64,000 nucleotides of DNA from Heliocidaris erythrogramma (lineage: Eukaryota > Echinodermata > Echinoidea > Camarodonta > Echinometridae). Below are positions 1 to 11,456 of this stretch, piece by piece. The stretch spans positions 42,957,049-43,021,048 of the forward strand of contig CM046856.1 of assembly GCA_025617745.1 (NCBI GenBank), written 5' to 3'. Under the pieces are notes generated by a model. It worked only from the letters and a program-made list of their open reading frames with translations, was not told where the DNA came from and did no database searches. The stretch's first letter is position 1. Every line of letters begins with the position of its first letter. The translations under genes and the position numbers were made by a program.

Positions 1-731
1 TGTTATAGCTAGGAACTTTTTAGTGGTGGTTCAAATTGTCGACAATACAGTATTCAGAACAGCAGCTTCCGGTATATGCTACGTAAAACATATCTATTTG
101 TACGTGCAAATTTTGAACAGTAATACAGTATAGTGCGTAACAAAAGACAACAAAACTTGGCAAATCTTTAAGAAATAATCATTTATTGTCAAATAGAAAG
201 CATGATTCTTGTACGATTGCAAACAAGAATAAAGATGGAAATATGAATGTAAGTACCACGTTTCTTCACAAACAGTTACGTTTAACGCTGTTTCTTATGT
301 GAAATTAGTGCCGGTCGGAAGCAATGTTTTTCACCCGGAGTGGTGGACGGAAATCCCCCGTGCTGGTCGGGCCCGTCCACCGCCGACCACCGTAGCTATT
401 ACAGTGGGTGTAATATTTCTTATCTTGTGCTTATAGTTTGATTCAAATTATTATCTTTGACATTAGTCATGAGAGGGGAGATGTTACTGCAGACCGATCT
501 TACACTGCTGATCTTCAATACCATTTCCAGTCTTAATTTTAGGGCACATATTATGTCTTTAGCAGTCCTGACCAGATGATTTACATATCTGTAGACTCTT
601 TGCTTTTAATTTTTTATTATTATCTTTGTTCTTCTACCTTTCATGCTGGAGATCAAATACCTGCAACGATGCAAAAAGTTAATGAAAAATGAAATGTTGA
701 TATTCACAATATGATTGCACTGTCATTTCAG
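1..731 (+). other. Pumilio intron, upstream flank
   Basis: No exon is recognised. A GC-rich island near 305-400 contains an inverted pair GTGGACGG ... CCGTCCAC that could fold into a hairpin. It is unlike the AT-rich surroundings and is probably a repeat fragment. Confidence 0.5.
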
Positions 732-923
732 GTCTTAGTGGCTCTGGTGCAGACACTCCCATCCAGCGCCGTGATTCACTGGGTGGAGGTTCAGACTACA
801 AGAGAGGGCTTGGAATGAGCCAGTTCTATGGCAGCTCACCCCAGCTTGGTCCAATCATATCCCCTACCCATACAGGTGGATCGCTGACGCCTCCCCCATC
901 CCAGAACATTGGGCTAGGACTCG
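732..923 (+). CDS. pum: Pumilio exon, low-complexity region N-terminal to Puf domain
   Basis: The acceptor TTTCAG ends at 731 and the donor GTATGT starts at 924. The exon begins with 2 nt of a split codon and ends with 1 nt (phase 1 at both ends). The translation contains [14 protein letters not shown] and later SLTPPPS, which match the conserved SGADTP..RRDSL stretch upstream of the PUM domain in vertebrate Pumilio proteins. It is Ser/Gly/Pro-rich and probably disordered. Preceding exons are outside the window. Confidence 0.9.
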
Positions 924-3900
924 GTATGTACAGTCAAACCTGCTTTAGCGACCACCTGTTTATAAAGACCACAATATTTGTTTCCCTTGAACATCATTTC
1001 TCATTGACACATGTATCAAAGGAACCTGCTCATAAAGACCGTTTTTCTTGTCTCCCTTGAGTGGTCTTTATAGACAGGTTTCACTGTAATATCTGTCATG
1101 GTTAATTGAGAAAGTTATGTTAGTGCAAGGTACGTTAATCGTCAAAACAAAACTAAATTCAGGTACGTCATCTGTTAAATACTGATAGCTGGCTGGTTAC
1201 ACGTAATAGTACAGAGACACATCTGTGCAACCACCATAAGTGTCGATTACGTGAATTTTCAGTATGTTATGACCATTAACCTACCTAGAAATAAAATAAA
1301 AGATAAAATAGTTTTCATGGTACCACCCTTGGTGGATATGATATTTTTTGGAACACCAAATTTAAGACAATTGATGACGATAACTCTTTGCCAGTCAATA
1401 TATTTTGGTTGCCCTGGGCAAAGGAATTCTTAGCTCCCTCCCACACAAGGTTAATTTTTCCTCCTTTGTGGATGTAGTTAAGAAGTCGTAGCAACAAGTA
1501 GACAGATTTCTTGCTGTCATATATGAAGTTACCTAGTTAATTTTGCAGGAAGTAAAAAAAGTATGTTTGTGTGAAAACACTTTATTCCCCATGACATAAG
1601 TGGGGGACTTTAAGTGCCTTTCCCCAGCCTTCCCCCAATGAATATGACCCTAGACACTGTAATGTGTTAGGACAAGTTATCGGATCCGGAATAAAGGAAG
1701 GTGTACCTTTCCATATTGGGCATAGCAATGTAGCCAGTAATTGGACAAATCAAAGAATGGCGCTGCTTCATATGAAATTAACCTGCTTTATTTCTGACCT
1801 TTCTTTCATATGCTGAACTTTCCAGCTGACTTTGGTAAGTGTTTGTGCCTTCATACTTTGTGTTCTTGTGTTTTTTGTGTTTTTGTGTGCTTTATTGCTT
1901 CTATCTTCAATGGGAGAAAGCTCAAAATGGCTGGTTAATCTTTCATATCCACAAAAAAAACAGTATCTTGTAGATCCAAATAATGTAAATTATCCTTGAA
2001 ATCTCATGATTTATAAAGTTTTGAAACAGAAATTAAAAAACTAATTGAATTATTTGAAATACAATCAGAATTGAACATATAACGACTTGAAGAGAGCTTG
2101 TAAATTTCACCTGTAATGAGGAGTCTATTGATTACTAAATCAGAGAAACACGTGTCAAAAAATCTGCTTGAAATGAAAGATAGATGAGATTGTTACCAAG
2201 AGGTTAAAAGTCCTGAAAACCAATGTTCTGCAAGAATATTGGTGGTAGTGATTTATATGTGAGGTAATATTGGGCAAAGATGAATAGAAGTTTTATTTGA
2301 GTCTTTTCGAGAAATTCAAGCTTTGATTACTCCACTCCATCATCCATCATGTGGTCAAAACAATTCTCAATCTTTTTATTTCAAGACAAAAAAATAAAAA
2401 TGAAATTAAAGGTAACAGATAAGACAGTGATTTACAATTATAACAAGCTTTGTGCTTTTCAATTCTTGATTGCAGTATTATGCGTTGACATCCTCTACCA
2501 AGTGAACATATCATTTGAGTTTTCTCTTATATATGTTTCAATATTTATTTTTCACTGTATTAAAGGAAAAGTGTGCCTCTTTCACTTGAAATACTTATAC
2601 CAGTTATTCCGTTTTGTTGAAGTTGTTAATGCATTATGTAGTTCATTCTAATAACACTCATTCATCCTACCAATAGTTTTCAATTATTCAGTGCAATTTT
2701 TCTTTTTCAGTTTTTTTCTTCACATTTTAGGAATCCTGTGCAAACATTTTTTTAAAAAAGAAGTGTGTCCGCATTACTTACAAAGATACAGAATAAGAAT
2801 TTATAACCTATAAATAGGAAAGCAAATTCGATTGTGACATTGATTTGTCTAAATAGTGACAAAGGAATGCAATGCAGACTGCTTTGCAGATTCTGAAAGC
2901 TGACAGGGACTTTCGGGAAAAGGAAATTTGGACTTTCTTTTTACTATGGCAGATGGATATTGCTGCGGCAAAGTTAATTTCATGATAATGAGGATATTTT
3001 TGTGTTTCATAACCCGAACTATGAAATATGAACCTCTATAACTGAAAGATCTAACAAGTTAATTTTGAAGAAATATCTTGAAGAAATATTTACTTGTGAT
3101 AATCTATGTTTTTTATAGTTGGATTCAGCAGCGTTACGCCGCTGCGGCGGCGTCACATTCTTGTGTGTGCTTTAACTGCCACATTCCTTCAGATTTCTTT
3201 CAAATTTTGTATGGAGGTGTATCTTGGTATAATCTACACACCTATAATTTCTGGTGATGCTGCCCCAGTGTTCCGTCTTTTATAGGGTAAGAGGCCATAT
3301 TTTTGTGGATAGTTTGTGTGCGCTCTGGCGGTCACATTTCTCAATGGATTTTGTTCAGATTTTGCATGAAGGTGTCTCTTGATATAATCTAGAAACCTAT
3401 AGTTTTTTTGGTGATGCTGCCACCAGTGTCCCATCTTTTATAGGGACAAAGGTCATACTTTGGAGGATGGCGTGAGTGCACTCTGCAGGCCACATTTCTG
3501 GATGGATTAAATCTCATCTTTACTTTTTTGGTGATGCTGCCCTCATTGTTCCATCCTGTATAGGGTCAAAGGTCATTTGTCCATTTTGTGTGCTCTTCTG
3601 CATTTCTTGATGGATTTCTTTCAGATTTTGTATAGAGATGTATCTTGGTCAAATCTACACATCTTTAGTTTAGTTTTTGGTGATCCTGCCACCAGTGTTC
3701 CATCTTTTATAAGGTCAAAGGTCATATTTTCGATGTCTTGTGTGCGATCTGAGATGTACCTTGGTACAATCTACAAATTTATACTTTTTGATAATGCTGC
3801 CCTCATTGTTCCGTCCTTTATAGGGTCAAAGGTCATCTGTCTTTGTGCGCTCTATCTGCCACATTTCTTGACGGATTTCTTTCAAATTTTATATGGAGTG

Positions 3901-6900
3901 TGTCTTAGTAAAATCTACACATCTTTAGCATTCTGCTTTTTAGTGGCTCAAATGTCATATTTTGGTTGCTGTCTTTCATGCAGTCTGGAGGTCACATTTG
4001 TCAACTGATTTCTTTCAGATTTTGTATGGAGGTCCATCATAGATTACTCTCGACCTCTACAGTTTTTTTTTATGCTGCCCCTAGTGTTCCAAATTTTATA
4101 GGGTCAAAGGTCATATTTTAGTGGATATCTTTTGTGCACTGTGCAGGTCACATTTCTTGACATATTTCTTTTGAATTTTCTATAGTCCGGGCCACTGGTG
4201 GCAATCTCTGCGCCGTCCTTTTGTTTTTTGGGGGGGTTCTTTGTCCCTCCTTTGAACAAAAGGATGACGCAAAAATCGCTGCCAGTGCTGGGGGATACAT
4301 TCGCATTGCGCGGCAATGGACATTTCTAGTTCTTTGGTAACGGTTGTTTACACAGGATTTTGTTTCTTTGCAATGGTTTCTTTCCAGAGTGTTTTTCATG
4401 TTTTTTTATGGGTTTTTTGGAGGGATACCCAGAGATTGCAGAAGAAAAATAAAATAAAACCTGCTGTTCTATGCACCATATATATTACAGTAGGAAAATT
4501 AGTTACATGCACTTTGAAAGGTCACTTGAAAGCTGTTTATTAGATGTGTTTACAGATGTGTCCACATAAGATTTGTCACGAAGTGTGGAGAAAATATATC
4601 AGAAGTCTGTTGGCCAGAATCTATTTCTACTTGTGGAGCAAATGAAATGTGAAGCCAGCGAGGCCTTTAAAAAAAAAAATATATATATATATATAGCAGG
4701 ATGCATTGCTGTGTACTGTTGCTGTCAATTAATTTCCTCTGAACTATATGGTGCATAGATTGCTGAAAACGAAGAAAAACAAGTAGAAAACAAAACGTTG
4801 ATTATTTGCTGTTTTCAGATAACCTACTAACAGGGCCTGGCGCTACGTGGTCCAGGCAAAAGAATGAGTGGGGAAACCGGGCACTCGGCACCAACGCACC
4901 ATTCAGTATGGACCAAATGTCATACTCGGTTCCATCCCCAGGCAAGCAAAATTTTCCCTTTCTACTCCTACCTGTAGAGATCATTCCCCGCTTCCCCTGC
5001 TACTCCCCTTCCCCTTCCCCTGCTACTCCCCTGCTACTCCCCGACTACCCATTACCCGACTACCCTTTACCCGACTACCCTTTACCCCTGCTACCTGCCC
5101 CTCCTAATCCCCCTCCACCCACTCCAGTGTCAATCCTATCATTCTTTTGCTGTTTTTTTTTCAAGCATTATCTTCCCTTTCAAGTCCTGCTTACGTATCA
5201 ACTCTTGTTTTTGTTTTGCTGTCTATTTTCTGTTGTATTCTGGAATTGTGCATAATGTTGCCACCCTTTGTTACACTTTACAATTTTGGGGCCACGTCAA
5301 AGTTATTGAGCTTGAAATCTCTATACTAGAGATTTAATTTAGTACTAAAGAAAAGATATAGACCCTTCTTGAAAACTGAAGATATGAAATTAAGAAATTT
5401 GTAAATTTAATAATCTCTGAACTTGGAAACCATCAGTAATTGGTAGTATGAGAATGACAATTTTTGTAAATGTTAGTTCGGAATGAAGTGGCATGTGAGT
5501 TGCATTCACCGCTGCTAACATAAATACTTACATACATAGATTGCAGACTTTGTGATGTCACTTTAAGGTTTACACTAGAGAAACAGCAAAAATAGAAACA
5601 AAAATTCTTGTTCTTACCTTTACTGCAATAGTACAAGATAATTATGGCAACAGTATCAAGTTGATGCAAATATTCCTGTCTTTTGCTTTCTAACTTTCTC
5701 AGACACATGACCTGCCCTGCCCTTCTGACCCCCCCCCCCCCCCCCCCCCCCTCTCACAGCTCCTTAACCTTGTATGACAGTTGTACTTATTGAGTTATTG
5801 CATATGTTAAGAATTCTGATATAAGCATGTGTCTTTGAACTAGACTGCATTCAGAATGAACATGCAACTGGGTATAAGAATGGGATTAGCTAGCCACATA
5901 CCTGTAGGGGGTTGGCCAATTTTAGTATGTTCATGTTCTAACCATACTTGCTGTGTTGTGTTTCTTGTGGTCTTTAATCCAATAGAGTGCCGCTGTTTGA
6001 TATTAATTAAGAGACGAACCTTTATCATTGCACAAGATTTAGTTTAGAGTTTGACGTGTTTCACTTGATTCACCGCTAATTTTGATATCTTATCCTGTTT
6101 CATTGTGATGGAGTGAACCTATTTCTCCAATCGTTTTTTTATTTAATTTTTATTCAGTGTTCCTTTTGTGTGTCATTTGAAAACATTTCAAAAAGTTCTT
6201 AAAATATTGTGATCTAAAAATACAAAAACACAAAGAAGTCATTGTGAGACAAATGGCCTTGATGTAACTTTTGTGAAATCTAATGCACTTGCATTAAATA
6301 CATTGCCACATATGCTGTTGTATTGGTATTTACTAAAATATTAGAAATTAGGATTCATGTATGGGGTATGTTTGCTGATAATTTGATTTGGAATGTATAA
6401 CATGTTACCCGATTCCAAGCATGGTAATTATGTAGTCCACCACTTGAGCTGATGATGTAAAAGTTAATAAGTAGGACAATCTGGATGCATGTACATGTAT
6501 ATGTATATGTAGTTGCATGTTCCTGTGCAAAAGTTTGACATGTGCTGCATCCAACTGTAGTTAGTAGTATGATAATTTTTTGGAAAAGAAAATTCTTTGA
6601 TTCAGAATACTTTGGAAGACCATTGTCTTTGGCAGATTTTGTCCTTAGATTTGCTGGGAACAGTAGTCAAACGGGTAAGAAGTGGACATTGGCTAGTCTG
6701 ATTCACTTTTGTTGATGCTTGTATCAATGACCAGGCGGGGAAGTCAAATACCGCAGTGGATCAACCTCCTCCAGCACCAGTGGGTCAGGATGGGGTTCCA
6801 ACACGCTATTCCCTCCCCGTAGCCTCCGCAGCACCGCCTACATGGAGAAGAGTGCACCCGGTCGCAGCAGGCTCCTGGAGGACTTCCGCAACAACCGCTT

Positions 6901-9900
6901 CCCAAACCTGCAGCTCCGAGACCTTGTCAGCCACATTGTGGAGTTCTCTCAGGTAAGGCCCAGATTAGATTTTTGTCCCCCAGTACACCAGTCGCAACAC
7001 CAAATTGACGCCAAGCTGACCTATAACCAATTAAGTCTTGAAGATTAGGGGTAATGTAATATTTGTGGTCCATTATTTGTCTGGTGTCGGTGTCTTTGGT
7101 GTGACTGGGGTATCTCTGGTGTGTGCTCTTCATGGTGGCACTAAGAGAAGTATATTATCTTGAACCTGTAATATGATGGATTATTTTTTTTTTGTCCCTT
7201 TTAGAATATTAAAACCACAATTCATTGAACTCTTTATTGGTTGCATACATGTATCGTCTGAGATTGATAGTGTATATACAAGCGTAAGCGATGAAGTGTT
7301 GACCAATAAATAGAGTCAAAATGTTCTACTAAAGGATGTATTTGCTTCATGCAATCAGAGAAATTTCGCAATCTTACCATTGTCAGCAATAAGATTATTT
7401 CTTTGTTTCTTGTCACAGGACCAACATGGCTCTCGCTTCATCCAGCAGAAGCTTGAACGTGCTACTCCCACTGAACGACAGATGGTCTTCAGCGAGATCC
7501 TGGGCGCTGCGTACAGCCTTATGACCGATGTCTTTGGCAACTATGTCATCCAGAAGTTCTTTGAGTTTGGCCTTCCTGAGCAGAAGCAGGCCCTTGCACA
7601 ACGGATCAGGGGTCATGTCTTACCTCTAGCCCTCCAGATGTATGGGTGCAGGGTGATTCAGAAAGCTCTTGAGTCTATCCCACCTGAACTACAGGTACTT
7701 GATAAATACCTTTGATTGGTGACTGTATTTTGTAAGGGAATCCTGTGCTTTTTGTGATGGCTCAATACTAAATGGCCAGCTACTCCCCAAATTTCTAAAA
7801 GTTAATGTCTCAGGCTCATGGACCCCCCAAAATCCACTTCAAGACTTGGAAAAAATAAAGTTAGAATAAAGTGTACGGAAGGTGTAGATGTACTTATGAT
7901 TTGACAGAATTTCTCTTTGAGAGCAATTGTAAGCACTCCACTATTTTAAAAATAAGGTAATCATTATGTGATTTTCACAAAAGATGTACCAAATAATGTA
8001 ACAAGGTTGGTTAGATATACTGATTCAGTCCTTGATAAGTGGCATAGAAGAATGGGATAATGTGACTAAAATGCACTCTGTTCTCTGTGTTTGTCCTAGG
8101 TTGAGATGGTGAAGGAGTTGGATGGCCATGTGCTCAAGTGTGTCAAGGACCAGAATGGCAACCATGTTGTGCAGAAGTGCATTGAATGTGTGGAGCCACA
8201 GGCACTGCAGTTCATCGTGGATGCCTTCAGAGGACAGGTAACCTCTACATTTTTATCTGAGGTATCTTATGAAGCTCAGAATTCACAATGAAGTTGATAG
8301 TAAATATTCAAGGCAGACAGAAAACCTTTGCAAGTCACTTCCGCTATATGCCTCGCACCATATTGATGTCTGTCATTGACAGTTATTCTACAACAATGCA
8401 CATTTGTTCTTGACACAGGTGTATTCTCTGTCCACACACCCGTACGGCTGCCGTGTCATCCAGCGTATCTTGGAGCATTGCATCGTTGAACAGACCAAAC
8501 CGCTTCTAGATGAGCTTCATCAGCAGACGGAGAGCCTTGTGCAAGACCAATATGGCAACTATGTCATTCAGGTAAGATTGCAATACATGTGATGATGACA
8601 AAGATGGAATACCCTCTTAGGATATCTCCAATACGTAGAAAATGTGCTGTCAAACTCTGTATCATACAAATGTTATACATATATATCAGTGAGGATGCCA
8701 GATAGAATCGTCCATAAAAAATAATGTTTCACCCTTTCAAACGTATCCAGGGTGAATAATTATACAAATGCTGAACACGGTGTGTATTATATGTAGGAAA
8801 TGATCAATATGGGTTCTTGTCATTTGATTAAGTATATATATATATATGTATATATCACAAAATTAAATCTGTTGAGTTGTTTTGGCTTGTTTATAATTTA
8901 AGAACAATCTCGACCAGCTTACCATTTAAAAATTGTAATAGAACATATGCTCTTCATGTTGAAATATTCATTGATATTGTGAGCAGCGAGTTATATTCCA
9001 CTTATACCTCAAACATTGTTTTTCTCTCTCTTTCATTATCAGAATATATTTTCTTTAGCAGCATGTTAAATCTTACACATCTTGTTTGCTCACTGGCACC
9101 CCCCTCTCTCTCTCATTCTCTCTCATCAATATAATCAAGGGTACATTACTCAGTTACATTACACCTGTACCTCAACATCATTGTTTTTGCTCTCCTCTCT
9201 CTCTCTCTCTCCCTCTCTGCAGCACGTGTTGGAGCATGGTAGACCAGAGGATAAGAGCAAGATCGTATCTGAGATGAGAGGGAAAGTCCTCGTCCTCAGT
9301 CAGCACAAGTTTGCCAGGTAAGGAGGGTCTGTCTCTACACACCAAGAAGTGGTACAGACCCATGGGCAATTTCAGTTCTCTGACATTGGCTCAGCAATAG
9401 TTGTTGCAGGCTTTATATCGTGAAAGATATGTGGTTATGGCTAGGGTTGCAATTGGGTTTTAAGTTAGGTTAGGTTTAGGGTTGCAGTTAGGTTTTAGGT
9501 TATATTTAGGGTTGCAATTGGGTTTTGGGTTACAACATAGGTTAGGTTTAGGGTTGCAATTGGGTTTTAGGTTAGGTTAGGTTTAGGGTTGCAATTGGGT
9601 TTTAGGTTAGGTTAGGTTAGGTTAGGTTTAGGGTTGCAATTGGGTTTTAGGTTAGGTTAGGTTTAGGGTTGCAATTGGGTTTTAGGTTAGGTTAGGTTAG
9701 GTTTAGGGTTGCAATTGGGTTTTAGGTTAGGTTAGGTTTAGGGTTGCAATTGGGTTTTAGGTTAGGTTAGGTTAGGTTAGGTTTAGGGTTGCAATTGGGT
9801 TTTAGGTTAGGTTAGGTTTAGGGTTGCAATTGGGTTTTAGGTTAGGTTAGGTTAGGTTTAGGGTTGCAATTGGGTTTTAGGTTAGGTTAGGTTTAGGGTT

Positions 9901-11456
9901 GCAATTGGGTTTTAGGTTAGGTTAGGTTTAGGGTTGCAGTTAGGTGTTAGGTTAGGTTTAGGGTTGCAATTGGGTTTTAGGTTAGGTTAGGTTTAGAGAT
10001 GCAATTGGTTTTTAGGTACGGTGTAGCGGTCCAGGGTTGAAGTGAGGAAGGGGGATAGTGTATGATATTGATTGCTATGCAGTTGTGACCTGAGCATTTG
10101 TGGTATTACTGAAATTCCATAGGAGCAATGACAAAATGACATGGCATATTGTCTATATTTTTGAATGCCAGAGATTAGTGTTGAATTTCTTATTGATTAG
10201 AATGCCTTTCACAATGTCAGGTGGTACACTTGCTATTGAAGGAAAGAAATGAAAAGAACATTGAACTCTTTTGTCATTTTTATTTTACATGGACTAAGTA
10301 AGAAAAGGTATGTGTTAGAAGGAAAAAAATAATTTGATTAATTTAAATGTGCCTTACAGGTTCTTGTTTTGAAATTTTAAACATTTTTAGATTTATGGAC
10401 AATACACACAGATGACTTGCTTTTAAAATGTTATCCATGTGGATATTGCTGTTAGTTTTTCATTTTAGAATGACCGGTATCTTAGATAAGTAAGATGTAA
10501 TTAAGATCGCATTCATGACTTTCTTCTTTGTTTTCTTCCCCCATTTGTTTCAATAGCAATGTGGTGGAGAAGTGCATCACTCACTCCTCACGACCTGAGA
10601 GGGCACTTCTCATTGATGAAGTCTGCTCTTACAATGACGGGTAAGCCGGGGAGAATCATCCACATATTGTCCATTTACTCATTCCATGTTCTCCAATATT
10701 TGCAAGATAATTGCACTGCATAGTATCTTGGATCTGAATCCTCTTTTAGCACAGGAAATGTTTATCATTTGGGTTGAAGTCTTCCAAAATTGTTATTTTT
10801 CAAATTATTAGGGAACTTTTCGGGGGTTGGACATTCAGTCTGTTGTATCGAGGAGACTTTGAAGGCGATTACCGTCCTCCTTTTATGTATATATGTGCTT
10901 GCCTTACAGATGTAGGAATTTAACAAAGTGAAAGAAGCCACCTGTTTTTCAACAGACACAATGATAATTATTCTGATTGAAGCTTTGCTCTGTATATTTT
11001 TCTTAGAATGTCGTAGATCCATCCACTGTCATCTTTTTGCCTGAAAATAATGAATTGGGACCTTTAGAGAGATGTATGCACAATTGAAGCACTTGTATTT
11101 TCTCTTGAAATGTGTGAAGTAATAACTTTATTACGTTTCTTTATGTCACAAATATATCTGAGTTGTAATTCTTGCATTGGTAGGAGCAGGATTGTTGGTT
11201 AACGCAAACTTTGCTCTCTTCACACAGTGCCCTGTACACCATGATGAAGGACCAGTACGCCAACTATGTGGTGCAGAAGATGATCGACGTGTCTGAGCCC
11301 AACCAACGCAAGGTCCTCATGCACAAGATCCGTCCCTATGTGGCCTCTTTGCGCAAGTACACCTATGGCAAGCACATCCTGGCCAAGCTGGAGAAGTTCT
11401 TCATGAAGAACAATGACCTGGGACCCATTGGTGGACCAACCAACGGCACCTTGTAG
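732..11456 (+). CDS. pum: Pumilio (PUF family) RNA-binding protein, 3' part of gene, 8 constitutive exons
   Basis: Joined exons 732-923, 6735-6952, 7419-7694, 8100-8237, 8419-8571, 9223-9317, 10557-10640 and 11228-11456 give one open frame of 460 residues ending at TAG 11454-11456. All junctions are GT-AG with matching phases. The first exon starts inside a codon, so the N-terminal part lies upstream of the window. The protein ends in a complete PUM homology domain with eight Puf repeats. The base-reading triads can be read directly: SRFIQ, NYVIQ, CRVIQ, NHVVQ, CRVIQ, NYVIQ, SNVVE, NYVVQ. These are the same as in human PUM1/PUM2, so the predicted target is UGUAHAUA in mRNA 3' UTRs. Family members repress translation and recruit deadenylase in the cytoplasm. 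Identification is close to certain; orthology within the family is inferred. Confidence 0.97.
936..1085. repeat. Repeat built from 'agaccacctgt/tataaagacc' words
   Basis: The words ACCACCTGTTTATAAAGACC, CATAAAGACC and GTCTTTATAGACAGG recur in direct and inverted order right after the 732-923 exon. This looks like a short interspersed repeat. The family is not named from memory. Confidence 0.5.
1085..3114 (+). other. Pumilio intron sequence
   Basis: AT-rich, with stops in all frames. Apart from the possible microexon at 1826-1834 I see no gene, RNA or recognisable mobile element. Confidence 0.5.
1826..1834 (+). CDS. pum: Possible 9-nt Pumilio microexon (Ala-Asp-Phe)
   Basis: A pyrimidine-rich stretch with a CTGAC branch-like word and the acceptor TTTCCAG precede CTGACTTTG, which is followed by a consensus donor GTAAGT. 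Nine bases preserve phase 1-1 between the exons at 732-923 and 6735-6952, so inclusion would add three residues without a frame change. Seen in sequence: both splice sites and the compatible phase. That it is used is inference; such short matches also arise by chance. Confidence 0.3.
3115..4333 (+). repeat. Dispersed hairpin-ended tandem repeat element, copy 1 (about 7 monomers)
   Basis: About seven degenerate monomers of 110-160 bp share the words TTTCAAATTTTGTATGGAG, TGATGCTGCC and TATAGGGTCAAAGGTCAT. The 5' end has a GC-rich palindrome (near 3130-3150). The 3' end (4190-4333) has a long inverted repeat around TCCTTTTGTT/AACAAAAGGA, then GGGGGATACATTCGC and GGACATTTCTAGTT. The same head, monomer and tail order recurs at 41513-42330 and, partly, 55530-55928, all in + orientation. 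Confidence 0.8.
3563..4113 (+). promoter_or_regulatory. DR1-type nuclear receptor half-site pairs in repeat monomers
   Basis: GGGTCAAAGGTCA at 3563-3575, 3823-3835 and 4101-4113, AGGTCAAAGGTCA (perfect DR1) at 3712-3724, and a one-base variant at 3443-3455. DR1 is the known binding arrangement for RXR/HNF4/COUP-TF receptors. Function here is inferred only. Confidence 0.5.
4819..4941 (+). CDS. pum: Probable alternative cassette exon of Pumilio with GC donor
   Basis: The acceptor GTTTTCAG precedes 4819. The open stretch encodes 41 residues beginning D-N-L-L-T-G-P-G and including SRQKNEWGN. It ends at CCCAG followed by GCAAGC, a strong non-canonical GC donor. The exon is 123 nt and phase 1-1, exactly what is needed between the flanking exons at 732-923 and 6735-6952. 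Composition is coding-like (Trp, Asn, Gln, few low-complexity runs) while the surrounding intron is full of stops. I cannot confirm homology to a known Pumilio isoform. Use as a regulated exon is inferred from phase and splice sites. Confidence 0.55.
4978..5110. repeat. C/T-rich minisatellite next to the cassette exon
   Basis: Imperfect tandem copies of CTACTCCC and GACTACCCTTTACCC lie 36 bp downstream of the GC donor at 4942. The stretch is pyrimidine-rich. Confidence 0.8.
5111..6734 (+). other. Pumilio intron with poly-C tract
   Basis: Contains a 23-base C run at 5729-5751. Otherwise AT-rich, with no gene recognised. Confidence 0.5.
6735..6952 (+). CDS. pum: Pumilio exon leading into Puf repeat 1
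   Basis: The acceptor CCAG ends at 6734 and the donor GTAAGG starts at 6953. The exon begins with 2 nt of a split codon and ends at a codon boundary. It encodes GEVKYRSGS, a Ser-rich linker, then [19 protein letters not shown], the diagnostic start of the PUM homology domain, and runs to VEFSQ in the first helix of Puf repeat 1. Confidence 0.96.
7419..7694 (+). CDS. pum: Pumilio exon, Puf repeats 1-3
   Basis: Phase 0 at both ends, 92 codons. It encodes [16 protein letters not shown] (repeat 1), [14 protein letters not shown] (repeat 2) and [12 protein letters not shown] (repeat 3). The Arg, Tyr and Arg stacking residues and their Gln edge residues are present. Acceptor TCACAG and donor GTACTT flank it. 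Confidence 0.97.
8100..8237 (+). CDS. pum: Pumilio exon, Puf repeat 4
   Basis: Acceptor TCCTAG and donor GTAACC. 46 codons in phase 0, starting [18 protein letters not shown] and carrying the repeat 4 motif [11 protein letters not shown]. The usual His stacking residue of repeat 4 is kept. Confidence 0.97.
8419..8571 (+). CDS. pum: Pumilio exon, Puf repeats 5-6
   Basis: Acceptor GACACAG and donor GTAAGA. 51 codons in phase 0. Encodes [12 protein letters not shown] (repeat 5) and DQYGNYVIQ (repeat 6, completed in the next exon). Confidence 0.97.
9223..9317 (+). CDS. pum: Pumilio exon, end of Puf repeat 6 and start of repeat 7
   Basis: The acceptor follows a long CT-repeat polypyrimidine tract (TCTCTGCAG). 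The donor is GTAAGG. Encodes [15 protein letters not shown] and LSQHKFA, ending with 2 nt of a Ser codon completed at 10557. The following intron contains a telomere-like minisatellite. Confidence 0.96.
9434..10020 (+). repeat. Telomere-like intronic minisatellite
   Basis: About 16 copies of a unit containing GGTTTAGGGTTGCAATTGGG followed by TTTTAGGTTA and one to four GGTTA pentamers. Unit lengths therefore vary in 5-nt steps. The strand is rich in TTAGG and TTTAGGG words. It lies inside the intron between the Puf repeat 6/7 and repeat 7 exons. Confidence 0.95.
10557..10640 (+). CDS. pum: Pumilio exon, Puf repeat 7
   Basis: Acceptor CAATAG and donor GTAAGC. The split Ser codon plus NVVEKC form the repeat 7 triad Ser-Asn-Glu that reads G in the target. 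It ends [11 protein letters not shown] plus 2 nt of a Gly codon. Confidence 0.96.
10641..11227 (+). other. Pumilio intron, nothing recognised
   Basis: Stops in all frames. No repeat or RNA gene was seen. Confidence 0.5.
11228..11456 (+). CDS. pum: Pumilio terminal coding exon, Puf repeat 8 and C-terminus
   Basis: Acceptor TTCACACAG. Encodes [20 protein letters not shown] (repeat 8), then [22 protein letters not shown], the conserved C-terminal cap, ending GPTNGTL and TAG. The vertebrate form has a Pro-His-Ser at the start of this exon. Here the best acceptor lies just after the equivalent His-Ser codons, so those residues are skipped in this model. Confidence 0.96.

Noticed and set aside
3577-4008. 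143-aa frame in the Pumilio intron
   Set aside because: It reads through the monomers of the dispersed repeat. The same residues recur with each monomer.
9434-10020. True chromosome end or telomere
   Set aside because: Pumilio exons continue on both sides in frame, so the array is intronic.
11211-11227. Alternative upstream start of the last Pumilio exon (matching vertebrate Pro-His-Ser)
   Set aside because: No AG acceptor in the right phase lies just upstream. The acceptor at 11227 joins in phase with 10640.
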